This document shows, one piece after another, positions 1 to 8,163 of a stretch of DNA of 64,000 nucleotides. Source of the stretch: Fodinibius sediminis (GTDB lineage Bacteria; Bacteroidota; Rhodothermia; Balneolales; Balneolaceae). The DNA is taken from positions 186,001 through 250,000 of the forward strand of contig NZ_FXTH01000004.1 in NCBI RefSeq assembly GCF_900182555.1, given 5' to 3'. The notes beneath the pieces were generated by a model that made no database searches, was not told where the DNA came from, and saw nothing but the letters and a program-made list of their open reading frames with translations. The position numbers were made by a program, and so were the translations under genes. Within the stretch, counting starts at the first letter, position 1. Each line of letters opens with the position of its first letter.

Positions 1-85
1 TTACAAAAAAGAACGCTAAAGATACAAAATTCGACTGCTGTTTTCATCCGTAAATACACAAAATTGGAAATAAGACGTGAATATT

Positions 86-116
86 AAAAAAGCCCAACAC
101 TTAAAGAGCATTGGGC
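86..116 (-). terminator. Rho-independent terminator of the YkoF-like gene
   Basis: Read on the minus strand, arms GCCCAATGCT and AGTGTTGGGC form a 10-bp stem with G-U pairs around a five-base loop. Six T follow directly. It lies about 30 bases past the stop of the leftward gene ending at 148, which fits its transcript end. Confidence 0.75.
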
Positions 117-147
117 ACACATCACATGTCCGGAAAAGTTGAAAAAC

Positions 148-420
148 TCAGCCTTCGGCCTCTTCCGCCTCATGTTCCTCTGCAACAGGACTCAACAATT
201 CAACATGAAAGCGGAATTCCTCCCCTTCTATGGTCATGGTTTCGTACATTTCCCGTATGAGACCAAAAACCACTTCCGTCTCCCCTCGCACACTGGTCGA
301 CAAGTAGTTCACATCTACCTCCACGTCGTGCTGTGCTACTAATTCGAGCAGAAAGTCAATGCTTTCACGAGGTTCGGCCGCTTTAAGAGGAATATACGTA
401 AACTGTGCAGTTGTAATCAT
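148..420 (-). CDS. YkoF/MTH1187-like small ligand-binding protein
   Basis: The protein has 90 residues. The N-terminal pattern AQFTYIPL followed by STSVRGETEVVFGLI resembles the single-domain YkoF/MTH1187 family, whose members bind thiamine or hydroxymethylpyrimidine in some species. There is no signal peptide, so it is probably cytosolic. The last ten residues are Glu/Ala-rich and outside the fold. It appears monocistronic, with a terminator just downstream and no thiamine genes next to it. The family call rests on pattern recognition; the ligand is unknown. Confidence 0.55.
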   Translation of the reverse strand: MITTAQFTYIPLKAAEPRESIDFLLELVAQHDVEVDVNYLSTSVRGETEVVFGLIREMYETMTIEGEEFRFHVELLSPVAEEHEAEEAEG

Positions 421-971
421 AATTTAAACACTCAATTTAAAAATCTGTTATTCACTTGTTTTGGTTAGTAAGGATAAATGATTCCCGCTAATAGTTCAAT
501 GAAAAATACCCGGTCAGCCACGCATGGATGCGTTTACGGCTGCCTTTGCCGGCCGGTATGTGCAGAAACAGGCCACAGCTGAAGAATTTCGATCTTACAG
601 GATGTCTCAATGGTAATAATTGTTTATCTTTGCCCCACTATTTTAGCAAGCAGCCGGCTATAGCTTGTCAACAGCGGGAAATACTTCCCGTCCCCCCCTG
701 TCAATATGCACCCGAAAAAATGATATCCCGGGGAACAACTTGTATTTTAAGCAGTATAGATCATACCAGAAGAACCATCACCATAATCGTAATCATGCAC
801 TGGAAACTAATCAGCAACGCTTTTATTCAGTTGACTATTTTTACCCTTTTTTTGATAGGTTTAGTGATTACCTTTTCAGCCTGACTTCCTGTTTCCTGAA
901 CGATGGGAAGTCACTGAACGTTAAGCACATACCTGAAAAAAGGTTCTAATCTTGAATAAACATATACTATT
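421..971. other. Intergenic stretch with no convincing gene
   Basis: This 550-base stretch separates two divergently transcribed genes and must hold both promoters. Two overlapping open frames on the plus strand (528-884 and 665-949) have no recognisable protein character. The final 29 codons of the first (ATG at 795) would encode a very hydrophobic peptide, MHWKLISNAFIQLTIFTLFL and nine more residues. That could be a small membrane protein but has no further support. Confidence 0.5.
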
Positions 972-1820
972 ATGGCGAACCTAAAGTTACCATCACTATT
1001 ACTCATTTTTTCTGTTGCTGTCATGTTGGGTTTTACTGCCTGCGACACAACAAATGAAAATAATTCAACCCAAACCGGGAAAATTGAAGTCAAGCTGACC
1101 GATGCACCGGCAAATTATGAGGCGGTGAACATTGACATCGAAAAAGTGCTTCTTCATAAAAGCGCGGATGCGGAGGTAGATACCACCGAATCCGGGGAGG
1201 AAGACGCAGAGGACGGGTGGATAACCATCCTTGAAGAGCCGATGGAGGTTGACCTTCTTGAGCTGACCAACGGCAACGATATCACCCTGGGCTCTGCAGA
1301 ACTGGAAGAAGGCCGGTATTCTCAGCTTCGGTTTGTCCTCGGTGATAACAACACCATCACCATCGACGGGCAAACTGAGCCTCTTACCACGCCAAGTGCT
1401 CAACAGTCCGGGTTAAAGCTGCAGCTTAACACCGACATCGAATCGGGCACAACCTATACCCTTCTGGTTGATTTTGATGCCGCCCGATCCATTGTCGAGG
1501 CCGGCAACAGCGGGAAATACATTCTCAAGCCGGTGCTTCATGCCGTCAACCTGGCAGAAGCCGGGTCTATCAGCGGCAATGTTGAACCGCCCGTTTCAGA
1601 GGACGATGGATTCAGAACCAACGTCATGGCCATTACCGGTGATGACACGCTCTCTACTATCACCAGCGACAACGGCGACTATATGATCATGGGACTGCTG
1701 CCAGCCACCTATGACGTGGTTTTCGATCCGGACAGCGATATGCACAGCGATACGACGGTAACCGGCATTGAAGTAACCGCAAATGAAGAAACCGTGGTTG
1801 ATACTGTTTCATTTCAATAA
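972..1820 (+). CDS. DUF4382-type lipoprotein with C-terminal carboxypeptidase-regulatory-like domain
   Basis: The protein has 282 residues. A signal peptide ends near Cys24 (GFTAC), suggesting lipidation, though the lipobox is weak. Residues about 35-195 contain GKIEVKLTDAPANYEAVNIDIEKVLLH-like sequence and YILKPVLHAV, typical of DUF4382 domains in surface lipoproteins. Residues 200-282 (SISGNVEPP, SDNGDYMIMGLLPATYDVVF) look like a carboxypeptidase-regulatory/Cna-B-like beta sandwich. It is probably an exposed outer-membrane lipoprotein of unknown function. It has its own terminator and no operon partners. The domain call is fairly secure. Confidence 0.75.
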   Translation: MANLKLPSLLLIFSVAVMLGFTACDTTNENNSTQTGKIEVKLTDAPANYEAVNIDIEKVLLHKSADAEVDTTESGEEDAEDGWITILEEPMEVDLLELTNGNDITLGSAELEEGRYSQLRFVLGDNNTITIDGQTEPLTTPSAQQSGLKLQLNTDIESGTTYTLLVDFDAARSIVEAGNSGKYILKPVLHAVNLAEAGSISGNVEPPVSEDDGFRTNVMAITGDDTLSTITSDNGDYMIMGLLPATYDVVFDPDSDMHSDTTVTGIEVTANEETVVDTVSFQ

Positions 1821-1850
1821 CCCGGTGCAGAAAACATTATCCTAATGTCA

Positions 1851-1882
1851 AGGTCCTGCTTCTGGAAGCAGGACCTTTTTTT
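1851..1882 (+). terminator. Rho-independent terminator after the DUF4382 lipoprotein
   Basis: Perfect 11-bp arms AGGTCCTGCTT and AAGCAGGACCT flank the loop CTGG and are followed by seven T. It starts 31 bases after the stop codon. Confidence 0.92.
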
Positions 1883-2060
1883 ATGCCATTCTCACGGCCC
1901 GGCGGTATCAGCCCCCGCCCCATAGTTATATTTGGATTATAAGCAGGCAGTTAATATCCTTCAGCAAGGATTGAGTACAGGGATCATGCCTGGGAATCGA
2001 TGGGCTTTACAACAGGCGTTCATATCCTATTCTTTTTAAATTTTAATAAACCGGGAATTT

Positions 2061-2996
2061 ATGACTAAAACCACATCTGTATCGCACAGTATATTCATCG
2101 CACTGCTATTCATCTTCAGCAGCTGTACTTCAGAGACGGAACAACCTGCAGAACAAGCCGAATCGAAAACGATCCAGGAGCTCGCTGATCGGGTGACCGT
2201 CATCGACGAGGGATTAGCTGGACCGGAAGCTGTTCGCTACGATCCGGACCAGGATGTATATTTTATTTCCAACTTTAACGGCCCCGGCGGGGAAGCGGAT
2301 TCCAATGGATACATCGCCCGGGCCCGGCCCGACGGAACCGTTGACTCACTGAAGTTTATGACCGGGACTAAAGAAGCACCGCTGCATGCCCCGCGCGGTA
2401 TGTATATTACCGGAGACACGCTTCTTGTCGCCGATGTAAAGGGGGTTCACAGCTTCAACAAGCGAACGGGCGCCCAGCTTTCTTTTACCGACTTTACGGA
2501 GTTCGAGCCCGGCTTTCTCAATGATGTGGCTGTCGACCCCGCCGGCGTTGTCTATGTTACCGACACCGGCCAGGCTCGGGTCTACCAAATGCGCGGCCAG
2601 CAAGTATCTATAGCTGTTGACACGCTGGAAAATCCGCCCAACGGCATTACGTTTGACCCCGACAGCAACCGTCTCGTGCTTGCCCCGTGGAACGGCGGCC
2701 GGGTTTTCCCCTCATTTACAACAGAGAATACCACACCACAGGATTTTATTACCGTCACCTCGGGGGGTAACTTTGATGGCATTGAACCTTACAACGGCTC
2801 ATTTCTGGCAGCCAGCCAAAACGATTCAAGCCTTTACCTCATCAGTTCGGACATGGAGAGCAGGGCCATTATCAAAACGGCCCCCTCCCCGGCCGATATA
2901 GCTCTTGACACCAAAAGGAACCAGGTTGCGGTTCCCTACATCAACCTGAACCGCGTGGATATCTGGCAAATTGACCAGGAGAACATCGAACAGTAA
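2061..2996 (+). CDS. SMP-30/NHL-like beta-propeller lipoprotein
   Basis: The protein has 311 residues. The signal peptide ends at FSSC22, so a lipoprotein is likely. The mature part has repeated propeller-type strands: GPEAVRYDPDQDVYFISNFNG, DVAVDPAGVVYVTDTGQARVY, NGITFDPDSNRLVLAPW and ADIALDTKRNQVAVPYINLNRVDIW. This is the pattern of a six-bladed SMP-30/gluconolactonase-like or NHL-repeat propeller. Such proteins may be lactonases or non-catalytic binding modules, and the sequence alone does not separate these. No operon partner is evident. Confidence 0.7.
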   Translation: MTKTTSVSHSIFIALLFIFSSCTSETEQPAEQAESKTIQELADRVTVIDEGLAGPEAVRYDPDQDVYFISNFNGPGGEADSNGYIARARPDGTVDSLKFMTGTKEAPLHAPRGMYITGDTLLVADVKGVHSFNKRTGAQLSFTDFTEFEPGFLNDVAVDPAGVVYVTDTGQARVYQMRGQQVSIAVDTLENPPNGITFDPDSNRLVLAPWNGGRVFPSFTTENTTPQDFITVTSGGNFDGIEPYNGSFLAASQNDSSLYLISSDMESRAIIKTAPSPADIALDTKRNQVAVPYINLNRVDIWQIDQENIEQ

Positions 2997-3109
2997 CCCG
3001 GAGTTTCCTTTTAGAACGGGGGGAGTGATAAATGCATCTCCCCCCTTCTGAAAGAATCGGGTGTAAAAAACTTGTGGAAGATTACTTAAAAACCATTATC
3101 TTTCAACTG

Positions 3110-3172
3110 ATGAAAAAATACAAGAACCATATCCACTCCTTCCATCATCATGGCGGTTTCGACCGTCAATAG
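3110..3172 (+). CDS. hisL: Histidine-rich leader peptide of the his operon
   Basis: ATG at 3110 opens a 20-codon frame, MKKYKNHIHSFHHHGGFDRQ, ending in TAG. Five of the 20 residues are His, three of them consecutive CAT codons. It sits 84 bases upstream of hisG, the position and composition expected of a ribosome-stalling leader peptide. In enterobacteria the equivalent hisL has seven consecutive His codons. A TAnnTTTG-like box (TATCTTTC, 3097-3104) lies just upstream, so the mRNA may start almost at the ATG. Function is inferred from composition and position. Confidence 0.82.
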   Translation: MKKYKNHIHSFHHHGGFDRQ

Positions 3173-3198
3173 CATTTCTGAAAGTAGCTGAAGCTACT
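3151..3198 (+). promoter_or_regulatory. Candidate his attenuation region: two adjacent hairpins
   Basis: Directly after the last His codon, TGGCGGT and ACCGTCA form a 7-bp stem with a TTCG tetraloop (3151-3168), containing one G-T pair. A second hairpin, AGTAGC-TGAA-GCTACT (3183-3198), follows. Neither is followed by a clear T-run, so I cannot point to a terminator. ATAGCA at the leader stop (3169-3174) is complementary to TGCTAT (3252-3257), which overlaps the hisG start codon at 3256. Translational control is therefore possible. Confidence 0.45.
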
Positions 3199-3255
3199 CC
3201 TCCATCCCCGTACTTACTTCACAACTTTTTCAACTTAGACCTATTGTTCATTGCT

Positions 3256-4140
3256 ATGGAACGAACTGCTGATTCCAAAACTTCACTACGCATCGCTATC
3301 CAAAAATCCGGACGACTGACGGACAAGACGATTGAACTGCTGAAAGGCATCGGATTGCGCTTTGATGACTACAAACGCAACCTGATGGTCAAATGCCGAA
3401 ACTTTGATGTTGAGCTCCTGCTCATCCGGGATGACGATATCCCCGAATATGTGCAAGACGGGGTCTGCGATCTGGGCTTTGTAGGAGCGAATGTCACTGC
3501 CGAAACCGGTGCTGATGTCAGTGTACTCCGTGGCCTGGATTACGGGGTATGCCGGCTCTCCCTGGCCGCACGCAAAGATGGAGATATCCAACAGCTTGAA
3601 GACTTTGAAGGCAAGACCATTGCCACCAGTTATCCAAGGCTGACTCGCCGCTTCTTGGAAAACAATAATATTGCCAATACCAATATTGTAACCATCTCCG
3701 GAGCGGTTGAAATAGCCCCCCGTCTTGAAGTCGCCGATGCCATCTGTGATCTCGTTTCCACCGGAAATACGCTCAAAGCAAACGGGCTGGAAGAGCTGGA
3801 AGTCATCCTGGAGTCTGAAACCCAGCTCATCCAAACCAACAAGAAACTGTCTCCGGGCAAGAAAAAGCTGATTGAGAAATTCTTAATCCGCATGGACAGT
3901 CACCAACAGGCGGAGCGCAGCCGCTACATCATGATGAATGCCCCGGAGTCTGCAGTCCCTAAAATCAAGGAAATTATCCCCTCACTGAACAGTCCCACCG
4001 TCATGCCCCTGGCCGATGACCATATGGTGGCCATTCATACGGTCATTCCAATTGACCAGTTCTGGATTGTAATGGAGCGGCTTAAGGAGGAAGGGGCAAC
4101 GGGCATTGTCATCCTTCCCATAGAAAGCATGATCCTGTAG
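3256..4140 (+). CDS. hisG: ATP phosphoribosyltransferase, long form
   Basis: HisG joins ATP and PRPP, the first step of histidine synthesis. From ATG 3256 the protein has 294 residues. LRIAIQKSGRLTDKTIELLKGIG is the HisG N-terminus, and residues about 220-294 (SRYIMMNAPESAVPKIKEIIPSLNSPTVMPL) form the C-terminal regulatory domain of the long type. This type is allosterically inhibited by histidine and needs no HisZ. A TTG at 3244 would add four residues, but the ATG is the better start. It is the first enzyme gene behind the His-rich leader, with hisD 41 bases on. Confidence 0.96.
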   Translation: MERTADSKTSLRIAIQKSGRLTDKTIELLKGIGLRFDDYKRNLMVKCRNFDVELLLIRDDDIPEYVQDGVCDLGFVGANVTAETGADVSVLRGLDYGVCRLSLAARKDGDIQQLEDFEGKTIATSYPRLTRRFLENNNIANTNIVTISGAVEIAPRLEVADAICDLVSTGNTLKANGLEELEVILESETQLIQTNKKLSPGKKKLIEKFLIRMDSHQQAERSRYIMMNAPESAVPKIKEIIPSLNSPTVMPLADDHMVAIHTVIPIDQFWIVMERLKEEGATGIVILPIESMIL

Positions 4141-4181
4141 CAACAGAAAACATCCTAATATCCCCCTGATGAGGCTTCACC

Positions 4182-5471
4182 ATGAAAACGTATTCTTATA
4201 GGGAACTCTCTCGCAAAGCAGTTGCTGAGCTCTGCCAGCGCCCAAAAATGGATTTCAAAGCGATTTTCGAAGTCGTTGAACCCATTATAGCAAAGGTGAG
4301 AGAAGAGGGAGATACCGGCATAAACTATTATTCGCAGAAATTTGACGGACTTTCTCCCGACCCACTGGTAATCGATCCGCGCGAGCGGGACATAACCCTT
4401 GAGCCGGAACTCAAGGAGGCTATCGATACAGCCTATCATAATATACGTCAGTTCCATGAGGCACAGCTGCCGACCCCGCTTGAAGTTGAAACAATGAAAG
4501 GGGTACAATGCCGGCGGGTGGCTCGCCCTATCGAACGGGTGGGACTTTATGTTCCCGGCGGCACCGCCATATTGCCCTCGACCCTGATGATGCTCGGTAT
4601 TCCTGCCGCCCTGGCCGGTGCTGAGACCATTGTTGTCGCAACGCCTCCTCAACAGGACGGATCGATTGCGGCTGAGCTCATCTATATCGCTCAGAAGATT
4701 GGCGCCACTCACCTTCTCAAGGCGGGCGGCGCACAGGCAGTAGCCGGCATGGCCCTCGGCACCGGCTCGATACCCAAGGTGGATAAAATTTTGGGACCAG
4801 GCAATCAATACGTAACGGCGGCCAAGATGCTGCTGCAAAACAGCGATGCTCAGATTGCTATCGATATGCCCGCAGGACCGTCAGAGGTGCTGGTCATTGC
4901 TGACCAAACCGCCCAGCCGGACTTTGTGGCTGCCGACCTGCTTTCCCAGGCAGAACACGGCCGCGACAGCCAGGTGGTTCTTGTTGCCATAGAGGGTTTT
5001 AACCTGGAGGCGTTCCGCCGATCGCTTGACAGGCAGCTGGACGGCTTGCCCCGGAAGACGATAGCCCGGCAGGCCATATCACAAAGTTTTGTACTTGAAG
5101 TGGCATCCCCCCGGGAAGCTTTTGAATTCTCCAATCTCTATGCCCCGGAGCACCTGATCGTGCAATGTGAAGATGCCGCGGCGTGGCAGGATGAGATCAA
5201 GAATGCAGGATCGGTCTTTTTGGGTCACTGGACCCCGGAAAGTGCCGGTGATTATGCTTCAGGTACCAATCACACCCTCCCAACCTACGGGTATGCCCGC
5301 ATGTACAGCGGTGTTTCGGTCGATTCGTTCCTGAAGCAGATTACAATACAGGAGCTTTCGGAAGAAGGGTTAAAAAACCTGGGCCCGGCCATCGAGAAAC
5401 TCGCCAGTCTTGAAAAGCTGGAGGGGCATCGCAGGGCCGTATCCATCCGCATACAGGCGATGGCCCCCTGA
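4182..5471 (+). CDS. hisD: Histidinol dehydrogenase
   Basis: HisD is the zinc enzyme that oxidises histidinol to histidine in two NAD-dependent steps. The 429 residues match the usual length. Typical sequence includes RVGLYVPGGTAILPSTLMMLGIPAALAG, GGAQAVAGMALGT, KILGPGNQYVTAAK, DMPAGPSEVLVIAD, LLSQAEHG and YASGTNHTLPTYGYAR, covering the NAD-binding and zinc/catalytic regions. It lies between hisG and hisC on the same strand and is probably co-transcribed. No irregularities seen. Confidence 0.97.
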   Translation: MKTYSYRELSRKAVAELCQRPKMDFKAIFEVVEPIIAKVREEGDTGINYYSQKFDGLSPDPLVIDPRERDITLEPELKEAIDTAYHNIRQFHEAQLPTPLEVETMKGVQCRRVARPIERVGLYVPGGTAILPSTLMMLGIPAALAGAETIVVATPPQQDGSIAAELIYIAQKIGATHLLKAGGAQAVAGMALGTGSIPKVDKILGPGNQYVTAAKMLLQNSDAQIAIDMPAGPSEVLVIADQTAQPDFVAADLLSQAEHGRDSQVVLVAIEGFNLEAFRRSLDRQLDGLPRKTIARQAISQSFVLEVASPREAFEFSNLYAPEHLIVQCEDAAAWQDEIKNAGSVFLGHWTPESAGDYASGTNHTLPTYGYARMYSGVSVDSFLKQITIQELSEEGLKNLGPAIEKLASLEKLEGHRRAVSIRIQAMAP

Positions 5472-5568
5472 AAGCGAAAGTCATGCAGAAAGTCCGGGCT
5501 TCACAATGCCGGCCTGGATGGTTCGTTTACTGCTACGACAACGCCAAAATGTTAACCGTGACCATTTA

Positions 5569-6645
5569 ATGAAGAAAGAAGCAATGAGTACTTCCTTTAA
5601 CCTGGAGAAACTTGTTCGTCCCAACATCCAAGCTCTGAAGCCGTATCACAGTGCCCGGCAGGATTTCAGCGAGGGGCTGCTGCTGGATGCCAACGAAAAC
5701 AGCTACGGAGATCCCATTCGAAGCAGCCAGGAGCTGCACCGTTATCCGTCGCCAACCCATCCACGGCTGCGCAAGCGCATTGCGCAATGGCGCAGGGTCC
5801 GTCCGGAGAATGTGTTTATAGGGGTTGGAAGCGACGAAGGCATCGATTTGCTGTATCGTATTTTCTGTACCCCCGGGCAAGACCGCATCCTGACCACCCC
5901 GCCCACCTATGGCATGTACCGGGTTTCTGCAAATATCCACGATATCGCTATTGACGAGGTCCTGCTTACCAAAGATCACTTCCAGCCACAGGTTGATCAG
6001 ATACTGAAGGCTGTCACCGATCATACCAAAATTTTACTTCTCTGTTCCCCCAACAACCCCACGGGCAATACCTTCGAGCGGGACAGGATGCGAGAGCTGA
6101 TAGAGTCGTTCCCCGGAATTGTAGTCGTTGATGAGGCGTACATCGATTTCAGTGACGAAGAAAGCTGGGCCTCCGAAGTTAATACCTATCCCAACCTCGT
6201 CGTACTGCAAACACTCTCCAAGTCGTTCGGCCTGGCTGGCATCCGCCTGGGCATCACCTTTGCCTCCGATGCAATTATTGATTATATGATGAAAGTAAAG
6301 GCGCCCTACAACGTTAATAAGTTAACGGCCCAGCGAGCACTCGAGGCTTTCGATAAGATGGACCGTATTGCATCAAATATTGCAAAGATAAAAAAACAAC
6401 GCTCCACGCTGCGGCAACAGCTGGAACAGATTGCTATCGTAAGGCATATTTATCCCTCTGAGGCCAACTTCCTGCTGGTAAGGGTGGACCATGCCCGGAA
6501 GATTTACCAGAAGCTGGCCGACCGGGGCATTATTGTCCGGTACCGCGGTAACGAACCGCACTGCGATGATACCCTGCGTATTACCGTCGGTACGCCTGAA
6601 GAAAATGAACGTTTAATCTCAGCTTTAAAACAACTGACAGAATGA
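5569..6645 (+). CDS. hisC: Histidinol-phosphate aminotransferase
   Basis: HisC is a PLP-dependent class I/II aminotransferase converting imidazole-acetol phosphate to histidinol phosphate. The frame is open further upstream, inside hisD, but homology begins at about ATG 5569 (or 5584), giving 358 residues. Motifs are DANENSYGDP, CSPNNPTGN, VVDEAYIDFS and LQTLSKSFGLAGIRLG with the PLP-binding Lys in SKSFGLAG. Its TGA overlaps the hisB start, implying translational coupling. Confidence 0.95.
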   Translation: MKKEAMSTSFNLEKLVRPNIQALKPYHSARQDFSEGLLLDANENSYGDPIRSSQELHRYPSPTHPRLRKRIAQWRRVRPENVFIGVGSDEGIDLLYRIFCTPGQDRILTTPPTYGMYRVSANIHDIAIDEVLLTKDHFQPQVDQILKAVTDHTKILLLCSPNNPTGNTFERDRMRELIESFPGIVVVDEAYIDFSDEESWASEVNTYPNLVVLQTLSKSFGLAGIRLGITFASDAIIDYMMKVKAPYNVNKLTAQRALEAFDKMDRIASNIAKIKKQRSTLRQQLEQIAIVRHIYPSEANFLLVRVDHARKIYQKLADRGIIVRYRGNEPHCDDTLRITVGTPEENERLISALKQLTE

Positions 6646-7529
6646 AGATCTGGATCTCCTCGGATGCCATGGCGGGCCGGAATGACGATCTGCTCCGGCC
6701 GGGAACGCTCTATGGCCTTCAACGCCTGCAGCAGCTCGGTCACAGCATTAGCTACTCCATGGATTTCCTTTCGGACCGACAACAAGAACTCCTGCAAAAC
6801 GAACAGCTTGCGCCCGCTTCCTTTGAGGAGGACACAGCCGAGCTGCTCATCCGGGCTGAAGGTTCCCGGTTGCACGCAACGGGAGATGCCGAGACGGTTG
6901 AGGAGTCGGAAGACTGGATCACACTGAGCCAGAAAATCTGCTTTCCCACGCGTACTGCTTCCTATCAGCGGCAAACGGCCGAAACCGATATTACCATTGA
7001 GCTCAACCTGGATGGGACGGGAGTAAACAATATAGATACGGGGTTATCCTTCTTTGACCACATGCTTGAACAGATTGCCAAACATGGACTGGTTGACCTG
7101 GACCTGCACTGCGACGGGGACCTGGACGTGGATGAACACCACACCATTGAAGATGTGGCCATTGCTCTCGGAGAGACAATTACCGAAGCCCTGGGCAATA
7201 AAATAGGCATTCAACGATATGCTTTTGTGCTGCCAATGGACGAGACCGCAGCAACCGTTGCACTGGATCTTTCCGGACGCCCCTATTTGAAGTTTGAGGG
7301 GACGTTCAAGCGCGAAAAGGTCGGGGACTTTCCTACCGAGATGGTCAAGCACTTTTTCTATTCACTGGCCATGAATCTGAAAGCCACGCTTCATCTAAGC
7401 GTTGAGGGGGAAAATGACCACCATCAAATCGAAGCCTGTTTCAAGGGGCTGGCCCGCTGTCTGCGTGCTGCCGTCAGTCGTAATGAACGCAACGCCAATA
7501 TTCTGCCAAGCACCAAAAACCTGTTGTAA
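6642..7529 (+). CDS. hisB: Imidazoleglycerol-phosphate dehydratase with an unusual, probably inactive N-terminal domain
   Basis: Residues about 106-295 are a complete IGP dehydratase: FFDHMLEQIAKHG, DEHHTIEDVAIALGE and NDHHQIEACFKGLARCLRAA carry the Mn-binding His/Glu residues. The first roughly 105 residues occupy the place of the HAD histidinol-phosphatase domain of two-domain HisB and keep a HAD-like rhythm (KIWISSDAMAG, RPGTLYGLQRLQQLGHSISYSMD). They lack the DxDGT nucleophile motif, so phosphatase activity is unlikely. The start is fixed by the ATGA overlap with hisC. The dehydratase call is firm; the origin of the N-terminal part is inference. Confidence 0.93.
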   Translation: MKIWISSDAMAGRNDDLLRPGTLYGLQRLQQLGHSISYSMDFLSDRQQELLQNEQLAPASFEEDTAELLIRAEGSRLHATGDAETVEESEDWITLSQKICFPTRTASYQRQTAETDITIELNLDGTGVNNIDTGLSFFDHMLEQIAKHGLVDLDLHCDGDLDVDEHHTIEDVAIALGETITEALGNKIGIQRYAFVLPMDETAATVALDLSGRPYLKFEGTFKREKVGDFPTEMVKHFFYSLAMNLKATLHLSVEGENDHHQIEACFKGLARCLRAAVSRNERNANILPSTKNLL

Positions 7530-7535
7530 CCACCC

Positions 7536-8132
7536 ATGATTGCCATCATCAACTACGAAGCCGGAAACTTAGCCTCGGTATCAAATGCACTCAGCCGGCT
7601 GGACGTACCCCATACCATTACCAATAAAGAAAAGGAACTTGACGAGGCGTCCGGAATCATTTTCCCGGGGGTCGGCCATGCCAGGCCGGCCATGGAATCG
7701 CTGCAGGCAAACGGGCTGGACCACTGGCTGAAAAACACCTCCAAGCCAGTTCTGGGTATCTGCCTGGGCATGCAGCTGCTCTACGATTCATCGGAAGAAG
7801 GAGATGCCAGCGGACTGGGTATTATTCCCGGTCGGCTCAGGAAATTTGATGCTTCGCTGGAAAAGGTTCCCCACATGGGCTGGAACACCTTTTCGGATAT
7901 GCGGGATCACCCGCTTCTTGAAGGATTCAGCACTGATCATTATTTCTACTATGTACACAGCTATTACGCCCCGGTCAATGATTTCACTATAGCTTCCTGC
8001 CGGTACATTACCAACTTTGCATCTGTGGTAGCCAAAGACAACTTTATGGGGGTTCAGTTTCACCCTGAAAAGTCTGGAAAAGCCGGGGCTCAGCTGCTTC
8101 GCCAGTTCCTGCAGTATGCCCTGACCTCATAG
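7536..8132 (+). CDS. hisH: Imidazole glycerol phosphate synthase, glutaminase subunit
   Basis: HisH releases ammonia from glutamine and channels it to HisF. The 198 residues match the family. The nucleophile Cys is in VLGICLGMQLLYDSSEEG, and the His/Glu of the triad are in VQFHPEKSGKAG. It starts six bases after hisB. Its partner hisF lies about 19 kb further on, an unusual separation. It is the last gene of this his block; convergent leftward genes follow. Confidence 0.96.
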   Translation: MIAIINYEAGNLASVSNALSRLDVPHTITNKEKELDEASGIIFPGVGHARPAMESLQANGLDHWLKNTSKPVLGICLGMQLLYDSSEEGDASGLGIIPGRLRKFDASLEKVPHMGWNTFSDMRDHPLLEGFSTDHYFYYVHSYYAPVNDFTIASCRYITNFASVVAKDNFMGVQFHPEKSGKAGAQLLRQFLQYALTS

Positions 8133-8163
8133 TTTCCTGCCGGCACCATAAATATCTGGGAAA

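Noticed and set aside
528-884. Open frame of 118 codons upstream of the DUF4382 lipoprotein
   Set aside because: No protein-like composition in the first two thirds and no homology signal; only the last 29 codons look like a possible small membrane peptide.
3179-3230. Intrinsic terminator for the his attenuator ending in TTTTT at 3226-3230
   Set aside because: The only stem leading to the T-run (TGAA-GTA with TACTTCA) is bulged, AT-rich and disrupts the better hairpin at 3183-3198.
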